This document shows positions 24,408-33,691 of a DNA stretch of 54,367 bases, in pieces. This DNA comes from Nitrosomonadales bacterium (GTDB lineage: Bacteria; Pseudomonadota; Gammaproteobacteria; Burkholderiales; Gallionellaceae). Location of the stretch: the NCBI GenBank assembly GCA_016199835.1, contig JACQFX010000052.1, forward strand, positions 1 to 54,367, given 5' to 3'. The notes under the pieces were generated by a model that was not told the DNA's origin, searched no databases, and worked only from the letters and a program-made list of their open reading frames with translations. How positions within the stretch are numbered: the stretch's first letter is position 1; each line of letters starts with the position of its first letter. The position numbers and the translations under genes are program-made.

Positions 24408-25601
24408 ATGCTCAAACAAGCTGAAACGCTACTGATATCCGGGAACTACGCAGATGCCATGGCATTGTGCTGCGAGTTGCAACTGGCGGACGATTTGCAT
24501 CTCAGGAATGAGTCCACGCTATTGGTGGGCGTTGCGCTCGCCGAATATCGCTGCTTCGCCGAGATCGCCAATGCACTGGATGCGCTGGCCCAAAACCGGA
24601 ACCTGAGCTTCGGGCTGGCTTCGATGAGAATGCGCAGCCATATTGAACTGAACGAAATAAGCGCAGCAAGCCAAATATTCCGGCAGCTCTCCGATATGGC
24701 CCGCACGGCGGGCGAGATCGGCATTCTCGTGAAAGCCGCACCCTGCATCTTCGAGTGCGCTGCGCTATACCATGAACTGGGAAAGCTACTGTCCGCATTG
24801 GAGCGGATCGCCCCGCCCAGCGCCCTGCCGCTCGATGCTGCCATCGTGCGTGCCGGTATCTTGCTGAGCCTGGGCAACCGCGCGGGATTCATGAACCTGG
24901 TTTCACAGACCAGGGGGATGGATCCCGCAGCACATGAAGAACTCGATCTCATGCAGCAGATGGCCGCCCGCCTGGAAGCGCATCAAGCGTCGGGAGCGGC
25001 AACGGCGAAGATCTTTTGCATCGGGCTATCCAAGACCGCCACCACCTCCCTTAATAAAGCGCTGGGTTTGCTAGGCTATCTGTCGGCCCATTGGGCCAAT
25101 CCCATCACGGGCAAACTGCTGGACGATGAAGACATCCCCCTGTTCGACTCGCTGGGCGATACCCCGGTCAGTTACCGCTTCGAAGAGCTCTACCATAGTT
25201 ACCCGAATGCGCGTTTCATCTACAGCCAGCGCGATCCGGCCCCATGGGAGAAGTCCGTGACCAAACATTACGCCGCCAGCCACCGGGACCGGCAGGCGCA
25301 AAATTTCGCAACCCTTTCCCGCTTCAACCATCACGCCCAAGAGATCAGCTATGGCGAGCGAGCCAGAAGGTTGAACAACTGCGTTTATTTCAATGACCGC
25401 AGTTTTGTGGATGCGTACCGGAATTTCGACCGGCGTGTGCGCCGCTTCTTTGAGGACAAACCGGCCTCATGCTTTCTTGAAGTCGATATATTCAGCGGGG
25501 ATGGCTGGAACATGTTGTGTCCGTTTCTCGAAAAACCCATCCCCGATACGCCGTTTCCATGGGAATACCAGACCCGGCTCATCATCGAAGGAAAAAGCTG
25601 A
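24408..25601 (+). CDS. Sulfotransferase-family protein with helical N-terminal region
   Basis: A 397-residue protein. The N-terminal half (residues 1-190) is an alpha-helical, TPR-like region without clear consensus repeats. The C-terminal half is a P-loop sulfotransferase-like domain of the Sulfotransfer_4 type: IFCIGLSKTATTSLNKAL near 200-217 (most relatives read GLSRTGTTSL, so the loop Gly is replaced by Ala), then ARFIYSQRDPAPWEKSV, which corresponds to the 3'-phosphate region. Its TGA stop shares one base with the ATG of the next glycosyltransferase gene, so both are translated from one message. Whether it uses PAPS is not certain. Confidence 0.75.
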   Translation: MLKQAETLLISGNYADAMALCCELQLADDLHLRNESTLLVGVALAEYRCFAEIANALDALAQNRNLSFGLASMRMRSHIELNEISAASQIFRQLSDMARTAGEIGILVKAAPCIFECAALYHELGKLLSALERIAPPSALPLDAAIVRAGILLSLGNRAGFMNLVSQTRGMDPAAHEELDLMQQMAARLEAHQASGAATAKIFCIGLSKTATTSLNKALGLLGYLSAHWANPITGKLLDDEDIPLFDSLGDTPVSYRFEELYHSYPNARFIYSQRDPAPWEKSVTKHYAASHRDRQAQNFATLSRFNHHAQEISYGERARRLNNCVYFNDRSFVDAYRNFDRRVRRFFEDKPASCFLEVDIFSGDGWNMLCPFLEKPIPDTPFPWEYQTRLIIEGKS

Positions 25602-27289
25602 TGGCTCTTTACGATCTGCGCACAAATATCAGTTGCATCATTCCGTGCTTCAACGACGCCAGGAACCTGCCCCAGGCCGTCGCGTCCTGCCTGCGCCAGG
25701 GCAACGATATGGAAGTCATCATCGTTGACGACTGCTCCACCGACAATTCATTTCCGGTCGCGCAGGAGCTGGCATCTGCTTCCGCTGGCAGGGTGCGCGT
25801 CTTGCGCAACGCGCAAAATTCCGGGCCGGCTTTTTCGAGGAATCACGGTGTCCTGCATGCGCGCGGCGCATTGTTATGCTTCCTCGATTCCGATGACGAG
25901 TATCTGCCGGGCTTCGCCGGGCGCTGTGCAACGCTGCTGGAGCAACAACCCGGCCTGGCCGCCGTCAAAACCCTGATGGAGGTCGTCAATCCGGACGGCA
26001 GCAGGCCGCTATCCGCAGACGATCCGCGCCTGCTCGCGGCATCGAGCAGCTATCCCTGCAACATGATGCTGCGCAAGGAAGTCTTTCTCGCGCTGGGCGG
26101 CTTCCCGACCGACACGCGTTTTCGCGGCCCGCTGGGTGGCGAGGACGATGCATTTTTCCGCACCCTAGGCGAACTGTTCCGTTGCCTGCGCATCCCGCAT
26201 GCTCTCGTGCGCCATAACAATCGCCCCGGCTCGCATCTCGAAACTTTTCTGGCGCGCTCCAGAACAGAAGGCGGCAGGCTCATCTTCACACACCGCGATC
26301 CCGCGCTGAAGGAAGACGAGGTGATCGCCGCCACACAGGATTATTCTTCCCGCGCGCGCACCGATCTTTCGTCCCTGCTGCGTTGCAGCCGACACCTCTT
26401 GCCGCCATCATCCGGCCCGGAAAAACACGACGCATCCCGCAGCGGTGGCGGATCGCCGCGCATTTCATTCATCACCACCTGCAAGGGTCGCCTGCACCAT
26501 TTGCAACAGACGCTGCCGTTACTGGCTGCGCTTGAGAATGTCGAAGTGATCGTCGTGGATTATGCCTGCCCGCAGGGAACGGCTGACTGGGTAAACCAGC
26601 ATTACCCCCATGTGCGCGTCATCCGGATCAACGACGATCCGGGATTCCATCTCGGCCGCGCGCGCAACGCCGGGGCGAAGGCTGCAACCGCGCCCTGGCT
26701 GTGCTTCATCGATGCGGACATCATCATCAAGGACGGTTTACTTGCCTGGGCTATGCAGAATCTCCGCCCCGAGGCTTTCTTCCGTCCGCAGCCGAACGAC
26801 ACGGGGTTGTATGGATCATTCTTCTGCCCGCAAGCGGCTTTCCGGAAAATCGCAGGCTATGACGAGGCCATCCATGGCTGGGGCGGCGAGGATGAAGATA
26901 TTTACCATCGCTTGAGATTTGCCGGCTACCGGGATGAAGGTTATCCCTCGGCCCTGATTGCGGCCATCCGCCACGGCGACGAGGAGCGCACCACCTTTTA
27001 CGCGGTAAAGGATAAATTCAGCAGCCTGTTCGCGTACCGTTGGTATTCGATCATGAAAGCCGACCTGATGGCAGCCAGCAATGCCCCCTTGCCGCAACAG
27101 GAGTGCCTGGCGTTGATGCAACTGGCCAGGGATGCGGCGGCGCGCGTGGAGCAAACCGGGGTGGCGGAGCATACCGATCTGTTCCTGAATCTCGGAGAGC
27201 GCATGGACACGATGCGCTATACGGGATGGGAGATACAGCGCAAGCTGGTCTATCGCTACTCCCGGCGTGGCGCTGCCATCCCATCATGA
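25601..27289 (+). CDS. Double-domain GT2 glycosyltransferase (first of tandem pair)
   Basis: A 562-residue protein from ATG 25601, with AAGGA eight bases before it. Two GT-A family 2 domains occur in tandem: the first (about residues 8-250) has SCIIPCFNDARNLPQAVASC, VIIVDDCSTDNS and the metal-binding CFLDSDDEYLP; the second (about 285-500) has ISFITTCKGRLHHLQQTLPL, ARNAGAKAATAPWLCFIDAD and the GWGGEDEDIYHRL motif found in polysaccharide-type GT2 enzymes. It would add two sugar residues, or the same residue repeatedly, to a surface glycan. The second domain's DxD is intact. It is nearly identical in architecture to the gene at 27495. Confidence 0.87.
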   Translation: MALYDLRTNISCIIPCFNDARNLPQAVASCLRQGNDMEVIIVDDCSTDNSFPVAQELASASAGRVRVLRNAQNSGPAFSRNHGVLHARGALLCFLDSDDEYLPGFAGRCATLLEQQPGLAAVKTLMEVVNPDGSRPLSADDPRLLAASSSYPCNMMLRKEVFLALGGFPTDTRFRGPLGGEDDAFFRTLGELFRCLRIPHALVRHNNRPGSHLETFLARSRTEGGRLIFTHRDPALKEDEVIAATQDYSSRARTDLSSLLRCSRHLLPPSSGPEKHDASRSGGGSPRISFITTCKGRLHHLQQTLPLLAALENVEVIVVDYACPQGTADWVNQHYPHVRVIRINDDPGFHLGRARNAGAKAATAPWLCFIDADIIIKDGLLAWAMQNLRPEAFFRPQPNDTGLYGSFFCPQAAFRKIAGYDEAIHGWGGEDEDIYHRLRFAGYRDEGYPSALIAAIRHGDEERTTFYAVKDKFSSLFAYRWYSIMKADLMAASNAPLPQQECLALMQLARDAAARVEQTGVAEHTDLFLNLGERMDTMRYTGWEIQRKLVYRYSRRGAAIPS

Positions 27290-27477
27290 AAACCATGATG
27301 TCTCCGGAGGAACCGGGCATCCGCCCGCACATCCTTAACTTTTTGTACCGGAAAATGAAACGTGACAAAATAACGGGACACACATTGCCAGCTTACGCCA
27401 TGCCGAGAAATTCCGTCTGCCATCACGAACTGCCCAACCCGCCGGTGGCGTCCGCGATTGTCGCTGCCACCGCATAA
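27286..27477 (+). CDS. Possible 63-residue ORF between the GT2 genes
   Basis: An open frame starts at ATG 27286, overlapping the TGA of the first GT2 gene (ATGA), and runs 63 codons (MKTMMSPEEPGIRPHILNF, then basic residues). No family is recognised. The overlap and position suggest it may be translated, but it could also be leftover sequence from the tandem duplication, so support is weak. Confidence 0.25.
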   Translation: MKTMMSPEEPGIRPHILNFLYRKMKRDKITGHTLPAYAMPRNSVCHHELPNPPVASAIVAATA

Positions 27478-27494
27478 CGCCCACAGGAAATTTC

Positions 27495-29177
27495 GTGACC
27501 ACCATCGTCAGTTGCATCATCCCGTGCTTTAACGACGCCAAGAACCTGCCCCAGGCCGTCGCGTCCTGCTTGCGGCAGGGGGCGGATGTCGACATCATCA
27601 TCGTTGATGATTGCTCCACCGACAATTCGTTCCAGGTCGCGCAGGAACTGGCCTCCGCCTCCGCAGGCAAGGTGCGCGTCTTGCGCAACGAGCAAAATTC
27701 CGGTCCGGCTTTTTCAAGAAACCACGGCGTCATGTATGCGCGCGGCGAACTCCTGTGCTTCCTGGATTCCGACGATCAATACCTGCCCGACTTCATCGGG
27801 CAATGCGCCTCCCAGCTCATGCTTCAGCCGGAGCTGGCTGCGGTAAAGGCGCTCATGGAAGTCGTCGACCCGGATGGCAGCAAACCGCTGGCTGCCGACG
27901 ATCCCCGGCTTGCGGCAGCCTCTTCCAGCTACCCCTGCAACATGGTAGTACGCAAGGAAATCTTTCTCGCGCTGGGCGGCTTTCCCACCGACCCGCGTTT
28001 CCGTGGGCCGCTGGGCGGCGAGGACGACGCCTTCTTCCGCACCTTGAGCAAACTGTTCCGCTGCCTGCACATCCCGCATGCGCTCGTGCGCCATAACAAT
28101 CGCCCCGGCTCGCATCTCGAAACTTTTCTGGCGCACTCCAGAGCAGAAGGCGGCAAAATCATCTTCACACACCGCGATCCCGCGCTGAAGGAAGACGAGG
28201 TGATCGCCGCCACACAGGATTATTTTTCCCGCGCATGCGCCAATCTCTCATCCTTGCTGCGTTGCAGCCAGCTCGCCCCACCGGAATTGCCCACTCCGGC
28301 AAAGCATGGCGTGCCCCGCAGCGCAGACGGTAAACCGCGTATTGCATTCGTCACCACGTGCAAGAACCGCCTGCACCATTTGCAACAGACGCTGCCGTTA
28401 CTGGCTGCGCTTGAAGATGTCGAAGTGATCGTCGTCGATTACGCCTGTCCGCAGGGAACGGCTGACTGGGTAAACCAGCATTACCCCCATGTGCGCGTCA
28501 TCCGGATAAACGACGATCCGGGATTCCACGTCGGTCGTGCGCGCAATGCCGGGGCGAAGGCCGCAACCGCGCCCTGGCTGTGCTTCATAGATGCGGACGT
28601 CGCCATCAACGCCGGCCTGATGTCGTGGGCCACCGAAAATCTCCGTGCAGATGCCTATCACCGCCCGCAACCCTACGACGGAGAGGCTTATGGCACTTTC
28701 TTCTGCCCGCGAGCAGCCTTTCTGGAAACGGAGGGCTACGACGAAGCGATACGCGGCTGGGGCGGCGAAGATGACGATTTCTACTGGCGCCTGAAACTCG
28801 CCGGATACCGCGAGGACAGCTACCCGTCATGTCTGGTCAGCCCGATCCGGCACGGCGATGACGAGCGCTACTTCGAGGCAAAAGACAAGAGCACCAGCCA
28901 CCACATATACCAATGGTATTCGATCATGAAAGCCGACATGATGGCCATCGGGAATAACCACTTGCCGTTGCAGGAGCGCCTGACGCTGATGAAGCTGTCC
29001 AGAGAAGTAGTGGAGCAAATAGAACAGACCGGCGGCCAGGCAAATACCGAATTATTCCTGAACCTCGGGGAGCGCATGGACACGATGCGCTATACGGGAT
29101 GGGAGATACAGCGCAAGCTGGTTTACCGCCACTCCCGCCGCGCAGCCCCCCTGCCAAACGAAACCCCAACCAGATAA
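27495..29177 (+). CDS. Double-domain GT2 glycosyltransferase (second of tandem pair)
   Basis: A 560-residue protein starting at GTG 27495 (AGGA six bases upstream). It has the same two GT2 domains as the preceding gene: SCIIPCFNDAKNLPQAVASC with CFLDSDDQYLP, then IAFVTTCKNRLHHLQQTLPL with LCFIDADVAINA and GWGGEDDDFYWRL. Sequence identity to the first copy is high over the whole length at a constant offset of about 1879 bases, with some blocks almost identical at DNA level (for example 26208-26345 against 28087-28224). Differences cluster in the sugar-binding half of domain 2, which may give the copies different acceptors. Confidence 0.87.
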   Translation: MTTIVSCIIPCFNDAKNLPQAVASCLRQGADVDIIIVDDCSTDNSFQVAQELASASAGKVRVLRNEQNSGPAFSRNHGVMYARGELLCFLDSDDQYLPDFIGQCASQLMLQPELAAVKALMEVVDPDGSKPLAADDPRLAAASSSYPCNMVVRKEIFLALGGFPTDPRFRGPLGGEDDAFFRTLSKLFRCLHIPHALVRHNNRPGSHLETFLAHSRAEGGKIIFTHRDPALKEDEVIAATQDYFSRACANLSSLLRCSQLAPPELPTPAKHGVPRSADGKPRIAFVTTCKNRLHHLQQTLPLLAALEDVEVIVVDYACPQGTADWVNQHYPHVRVIRINDDPGFHVGRARNAGAKAATAPWLCFIDADVAINAGLMSWATENLRADAYHRPQPYDGEAYGTFFCPRAAFLETEGYDEAIRGWGGEDDDFYWRLKLAGYREDSYPSCLVSPIRHGDDERYFEAKDKSTSHHIYQWYSIMKADMMAIGNNHLPLQERLTLMKLSREVVEQIEQTGGQANTELFLNLGERMDTMRYTGWEIQRKLVYRHSRRAAPLPNETPTR

Positions 29178-29202
29178 CCTTATTCCGTTCCCGCTTAACA
29201 TC

Positions 29203-29652
29203 ATGCTGAAATATCCCGCTCGCCGTTACGACTTGTCCATGCGCCTGAAAGTCTCTCCGCTATTGTGGCTGGCCATGCTTTACGCCATCCGCCACCTGGC
29301 TTTCCTCATGCTAAAAAAAGATGCCGGAGGGGTGCCCTGGATCACCCTGCAAGCCAATGCATTCCTGATCTGCACCGACATCCCTGCCGCACTGGTGCTG
29401 CTATCCATCGGCCATCGCATCAATGGCCATGGCATCATGAAATGGGTGTGGAGCCACGGGCGGGCATTGCTGCTTGCTTCCTATCTGGCGGCAATGGTGA
29501 TGTTCACTTTCCTGAACTGGCCCGCGCTGTCGAATCCGGATAGCTACAAATTCATCACGGCCTGTTCGGTGCTGGCCCTGGATGCGATAGTGGTCGGCTA
29601 TCTTCTGACCTCCAGATTGGTCGGGGATATTTTCGCGGATCTCATGGGGTGA
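29203..29652 (+). CDS. DUF2919 family membrane protein
   Basis: A 149-residue inner-membrane protein with four predicted hydrophobic spans. The N-terminal pattern PARRYDLSMRLKVSPLLWLA, followed by LYAIRHL, is the DUF2919 (YfeZ-like) signature. The family is uncharacterised. It starts 25 bases after the second GT2 gene and so probably belongs to the same transcript; what it does there cannot be read from sequence. Confidence 0.7.
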   Translation: MLKYPARRYDLSMRLKVSPLLWLAMLYAIRHLAFLMLKKDAGGVPWITLQANAFLICTDIPAALVLLSIGHRINGHGIMKWVWSHGRALLLASYLAAMVMFTFLNWPALSNPDSYKFITACSVLALDAIVVGYLLTSRLVGDIFADLMG

Positions 29653-29744
29653 TCCTGCCGCCGTCTATCCGGCGCGGGATTCCTGCACATTGGGGTAAAA
29701 TCCGCCGCTGGCTTGCCGCCGGTTTAACTTAAACGAGGTATCGA

Positions 29745-31883
29745 ATGTCCAGAAATGCGCCCCTTCCAGCCGAACCCATCGTGCTCGCCCAGCCCGCGCA
29801 GACACAGTTGTCATTGCAGCAGGCGCTGGCGCTGTCCTCGCAACTCCAGTCGCAGGGACGTTTGCAGGAAGCGGAGGCCATGCTCAGACAGATCCTGCAA
29901 GCCCAGCCCAACAATGCCCATGCCCTGCACTTGATGGGCATCATCGCGCATCAGGTGGGCAAGTCTGAGCTGGCCATAGACCTGATCGGCCAGGCCATCA
30001 AACAGAATGGGCGCGTGGCGCTGTTCCATGCCAACCTGGCCGAGATGCAACGGCAACTCAAGCGCATCGAAGCGGCCATCGAACATGGCAAGCAGGCCGT
30101 CGCGCTGGATCCCCTGATGGCGTCCGCGCACAGCAACCTCGGCATCGCCTATTACGACAACAAGGATTTCGACAAGGCCAGGTCATGCCAGGAACTGGCG
30201 CTGAAACTTGCGCCCACCCTGCCTTCGGCGCTGAACAACATGGGCAGCATCCTGCATGAACAGAAGGAAAACAAGGCAGCGATAGAATATTACCGCAAAG
30301 CCATCGCGGCCGACCCGAACAACCCGGAGCCGCTCAATAATCTGGGGGCGGTGCTGGTCAAGGAAGAGCGCCCCGAAGAAGCACAGGCCGTGCTCGCCAC
30401 GGCGCTGCGGCTGAATCCGAGATATGGCGACGCGCACTGCAATATGGGGTTTGCGCTGAACGGCCTCGACCAGTTCGACCGCGCATTGCAACACTTCAAC
30501 GTCGCACTGCAAATGCGCCCGGATTATCCGGAAGCCTGGTTGGGTATCGCCAAAGCCTATCAGGAAAAACATCTGCTGCCGGAAGCCGTCAACGCCGCCT
30601 TGAAAGCCATAGAACTGGACCCGGCCAGGTCTGAGTCCTACAGCATACTGGGCAGCATCTATACGGAAATGGGCGAGCCGGAACAGGCTGCAGCCAATTT
30701 CGACCGGGCGCTCTCTATCGAGCCCGACCTGTGCAGCGCATTGCTGGGCAAGGGCAACCATTACATGGAAATGGGCGAGATGGAGCACGCGGAACAACTC
30801 TTCAATCGCGCGCTGGAGGGCACGCCGGGCGGCGAACTGGCGGCGCGCTTCTTCCTCACCCAGGTCAAGAAAGTACGTGCAGGCGATGAAAATTTTGCGG
30901 CCCTGATTACGGCCGCCGAGCGGATAGACGAGTTGCCGCGCGAGAAAGCGACCTATCTCCAGTTCGCGCTGGGCAAAAGTTACGACGACACCAGGGATTA
31001 CGCCAGGGCCATCGAACATTTCAAGCTGGGATGCGCGCTGAAACGCAAGACCTTCAATTATGATCCGTCCGCACAGGAGCGCGTGTTCGACAAGATCATC
31101 GAAGTGTTCGACCGCGCAACGCTGGATCGCTTGCGCGGCAACGGCTTCCGCTCCGATATCCCGGTGTTCGTGCTGGGCATGCCGCGTTCCGGCACCACGC
31201 TGACGGAGCAGATCATCGCCAGCCATCCGCAAGCCTATGGCGCGGGAGAATTGCGCGACTTGCTCGGCATCGCCCATCGCGCCCCGCCCTCCGGCAACCA
31301 ACCCCTGTTCCCCGACAACCTGAAAAACCTCACGCCGGAAATCCTTGCCGCATGGGGCGCAGATTATGTCAGCGGCATACAGAAAAAAGCGCCGGGTGCG
31401 CAACGCATCACCGACAAGATGCCGAGCAACTTCCTTGCGCTGGGGCTGATACATCTCATGCTGCCCGATGCGAAAATCGTGCATGTGATGCGCAACCCGG
31501 CGGACACCTGCCTCTCCAACTTCACGCGCCTGTTCAACAGCGGACAGGAACAGTCCTACGACCTGACCGAGATCGGGCGCTACTACAGGGACTATGCGCG
31601 CCTGATGCAACACTGGCGCGAAGTGCTGCCGCAAAATTCATTCTTCGAAATCAAGTATGAGGATCTGGTGGCCGACACCGAAACCCATGCACGCCAGCTT
31701 ATCGCGTACTGCGGTCTGGAATGGGACGATGCCTGCCTGAGATTCCACGAGACCAAACGCTCCATCCGCACCGCCAGCGTGACACAGGTGCGGCAGCCCA
31801 TCTACAACTCCTCGGTGGAACGCTGGCGCAATTATGGAGATGCGCTGGGGCCGCTGCTTGAAGCGCTGGGCGATCTGGCGTAA
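29745..31883 (+). CDS. TPR-repeat sulfotransferase (second copy)
   Basis: A 712-residue protein with GAGG six bases before ATG 29745. Residues 20-400 are about eleven tetratricopeptide repeats (for example HALHLMGIIAHQVGKSELAI and LNNMGSILHEQKENKAAIEY). The C-terminal sulfotransferase domain has the PAPS loop FVLGMPRSGTTLTEQIIASH at about residue 474 and RNPADTCLSNFTRLFNS as the 3'-phosphate segment. It is paralogous to the gene at 21532 but the TPR region is longer and more diverged. A short gap of 92 bases after the DUF2919 gene contains no obvious terminator, so it may be in the same operon. Confidence 0.88.
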   Translation: MSRNAPLPAEPIVLAQPAQTQLSLQQALALSSQLQSQGRLQEAEAMLRQILQAQPNNAHALHLMGIIAHQVGKSELAIDLIGQAIKQNGRVALFHANLAEMQRQLKRIEAAIEHGKQAVALDPLMASAHSNLGIAYYDNKDFDKARSCQELALKLAPTLPSALNNMGSILHEQKENKAAIEYYRKAIAADPNNPEPLNNLGAVLVKEERPEEAQAVLATALRLNPRYGDAHCNMGFALNGLDQFDRALQHFNVALQMRPDYPEAWLGIAKAYQEKHLLPEAVNAALKAIELDPARSESYSILGSIYTEMGEPEQAAANFDRALSIEPDLCSALLGKGNHYMEMGEMEHAEQLFNRALEGTPGGELAARFFLTQVKKVRAGDENFAALITAAERIDELPREKATYLQFALGKSYDDTRDYARAIEHFKLGCALKRKTFNYDPSAQERVFDKIIEVFDRATLDRLRGNGFRSDIPVFVLGMPRSGTTLTEQIIASHPQAYGAGELRDLLGIAHRAPPSGNQPLFPDNLKNLTPEILAAWGADYVSGIQKKAPGAQRITDKMPSNFLALGLIHLMLPDAKIVHVMRNPADTCLSNFTRLFNSGQEQSYDLTEIGRYYRDYARLMQHWREVLPQNSFFEIKYEDLVADTETHARQLIAYCGLEWDDACLRFHETKRSIRTASVTQVRQPIYNSSVERWRNYGDALGPLLEALGDLA

Positions 31884-31889
31884 GCCAAC

Positions 31890-32738
31890 ATGACGGCAGG
31901 CCGCATGCTCTGCGTGCTGCTGTCACTGCTCGCCACGGCCTGCGTTGACATCCCCTCCCCGCAAGCGCGCAGCCAGGCGGCGGAGCGCTTGGCCGCAGCC
32001 TCGAACTGGCAGAGGCTGCGCTTGCCCACCAGCCAATTTGTGTTGGCGGCTTATGCACCGCTGAACATTCCCGCTACCGATACGCTCACGATCTACATCG
32101 AGGGCGACGGCCTCGCCTGGATCACGCCCTCGCTCGTCTCGCCCGACCCGACCCCGGTCAAACCCATAGCGCTGGAACTGGCACTGCGCCAGCCACAAGG
32201 CGCGGCAGCCTATCTGGCCCGCCCCTGCCAATTCGTCGAGGCTGCCGACGCGCATGGGTGTGCGGAAAAATACTGGACTACGCAACGCTTCTCCGGCGAA
32301 ATGGTGGATGCCGCCGGTCAGGCGATAGCGAAACTGAAGCGCCGCTTCCATGCGCGCGAACTGGTGCTGGTCGGCTATTCCGGCGGCGGTGCAATCGCCG
32401 CGCTGGTCGCGGCGCGACGCAAGGATGTGTCGCTGCTGGTCACGGTGGCGGGCAACCTCGATCATCGGGCATGGACACAACGGCATCACATCTCACCGCT
32501 GGATGGCTCGTTGAATCCGGCTGACGAATGGAAGGCGTTACTCGGCGTACCGCAAATCCACCTGGTCGGTGGACGCGACACGGTGATAGACCGGAGTGAT
32601 ACGGCATCCTACCAATCGCGCTTTCCGGAAAACCGGCGGCCCGCAATGCAAGTAATCGAGGATTTTGACCACGCCTGCTGTTGGGTCGAACGCTGGCCGG
32701 AACTGTACACACAGTCAGTGGCCGGTTCGCGCCACTGA
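31890..32738 (+). CDS. Alpha/beta hydrolase, predicted lipoprotein
   Basis: A 282-residue predicted periplasmic or outer-membrane-anchored hydrolase. The N-terminus MLCVLLSLLATACVD is a lipoprotein-type signal with a relaxed lipobox. A complete catalytic triad can be assigned: nucleophilic Ser in LVGYSGGGAIAALVA, Asp in LVGGRDTVID and His in DFDHACCWVERW. It starts 6 bases after the TPR-sulfotransferase stop, so it is cotranscribed. The substrate is unknown; in this setting it could remove acyl or other ester groups from a surface glycan, which is a guess. Confidence 0.75.
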   Translation: MTAGRMLCVLLSLLATACVDIPSPQARSQAAERLAAASNWQRLRLPTSQFVLAAYAPLNIPATDTLTIYIEGDGLAWITPSLVSPDPTPVKPIALELALRQPQGAAAYLARPCQFVEAADAHGCAEKYWTTQRFSGEMVDAAGQAIAKLKRRFHARELVLVGYSGGGAIAALVAARRKDVSLLVTVAGNLDHRAWTQRHHISPLDGSLNPADEWKALLGVPQIHLVGGRDTVIDRSDTASYQSRFPENRRPAMQVIEDFDHACCWVERWPELYTQSVAGSRH

Positions 32739-32750
32739 TGGCGCTACCGT

Positions 32751-33482
32751 TCAGGCAGTCTGCCGCGCCAGCAAACGGGGAAAATTATCCAGCGACAACA
32801 AGTGGGCATACAGCCTGCCCAGCATCCCCTTATTGAGCAGCATCTGAAGCTGTGATGCCTCCAGCGCCCTGAGCCGGGCTTCGGACAAGCGGTACATACC
32901 GGCGAGTTGCAGTTTGCCGCCGCTGGCCTTGATCGAGTTCATGACGAAAGGCTCCAGCAGTTTCAACTCACCGAGGATGCCGCACATCTCATCCGTGCGC
33001 ATCAGGTCTGCCTCGTATTCATTCAACAGCCTGTCCATCTCGGCCCAGCGCGGCGTAGCCTTGCCTTGATCATCGAGCAGCAGCTCGCCTTCGCCTGCAC
33101 CGATCTCCTGCTCCGCAACACACAGGATACGGTCGCCCCCGGTCACCCCGGTCGCGGCGATCTTCGCCATGCAGAACGGATAGCGGCGCACATAGGCCGG
33201 CACATAGACCGCCTGATCCCACTTGCCACTCTCATCGAGAAACAGATTCTGCCCCTGATTCAGACCCAACAAGGCCATCGGCCCGAAAGTCGCGCCTTTA
33301 TCGCTGCTCACGAACAACAGCGGATAATCATGCGATGCCGCAGAAAACTCGCTAAAGCTGACGGGAACAAGTTGCAGCTTGCGACAGAATTCCGGCGTTT
33401 CTCCGACTCTGGGAAACACGATGCGCTGATTCTTCTTGAGAGCGACGATCGCCGGATAAGCAAATGGGGAAGTAAGTTTCAT
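32751..33482 (-). CDS. SapC family protein
   Basis: A 243-residue protein recognised by its N-terminal FPRVGETPEFCRKLQLVPVS and the segment DYPLLFVSSDKGATFGPMALLGL, which are typical of the SapC family (named after Campylobacter fetus SapC of the S-layer locus). The function of bacterial homologues is not established. There is no signal peptide. It is convergent with the hydrolase gene, with a 12-base gap, and its upstream side faces an IS remnant. In other bacteria I recall SapC proteins near TPR or sulfotransferase genes, which fits this context but was not checked. Confidence 0.75.
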   Translation of the reverse strand: MKLTSPFAYPAIVALKKNQRIVFPRVGETPEFCRKLQLVPVSFSEFSAASHDYPLLFVSSDKGATFGPMALLGLNQGQNLFLDESGKWDQAVYVPAYVRRYPFCMAKIAATGVTGGDRILCVAEQEIGAGEGELLLDDQGKATPRWAEMDRLLNEYEADLMRTDEMCGILGELKLLEPFVMNSIKASGGKLQLAGMYRLSEARLRALEASQLQMLLNKGMLGRLYAHLLSLDNFPRLLARQTA

Positions 33483-33596
33483 AACCGATATTCCTTAAAC
33501 AAAATACCCCGGATAAGAATCTGTGGGGCGCGCGGATGATACCCGGATATTCCCGCCCATGCCCACCGTTAATTCTGTTTATCCGCGCAAGCCACG

Positions 33597-33645
33597 TCCG
33601 GCGCTTGACGACGAAACGCCCAATGAGTCTACTGCGAAAACATGC
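33597..33645. mobile_element. Degraded remnant of the IS3-family element's 3' end
   Basis: The segment tccggcgcttgacgacgaaa and what follows matches the IS transposase end at 1-45 (tcggcgcttgacgacaaaac) with only a few changes, encoding LDDETPNES in place of LDDKTPDEF before the match fades. It is in the same orientation as both terminal IS copies. No IS ends are recognisable around it, so this is a scar. The surrounding gap (33483-33691) shows no other gene. Confidence 0.6.
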
Positions 33646-33691
33646 TTGAGCCGTCGTGCTCCATCATGCAAGCAAACAGCCCACATCGGGC

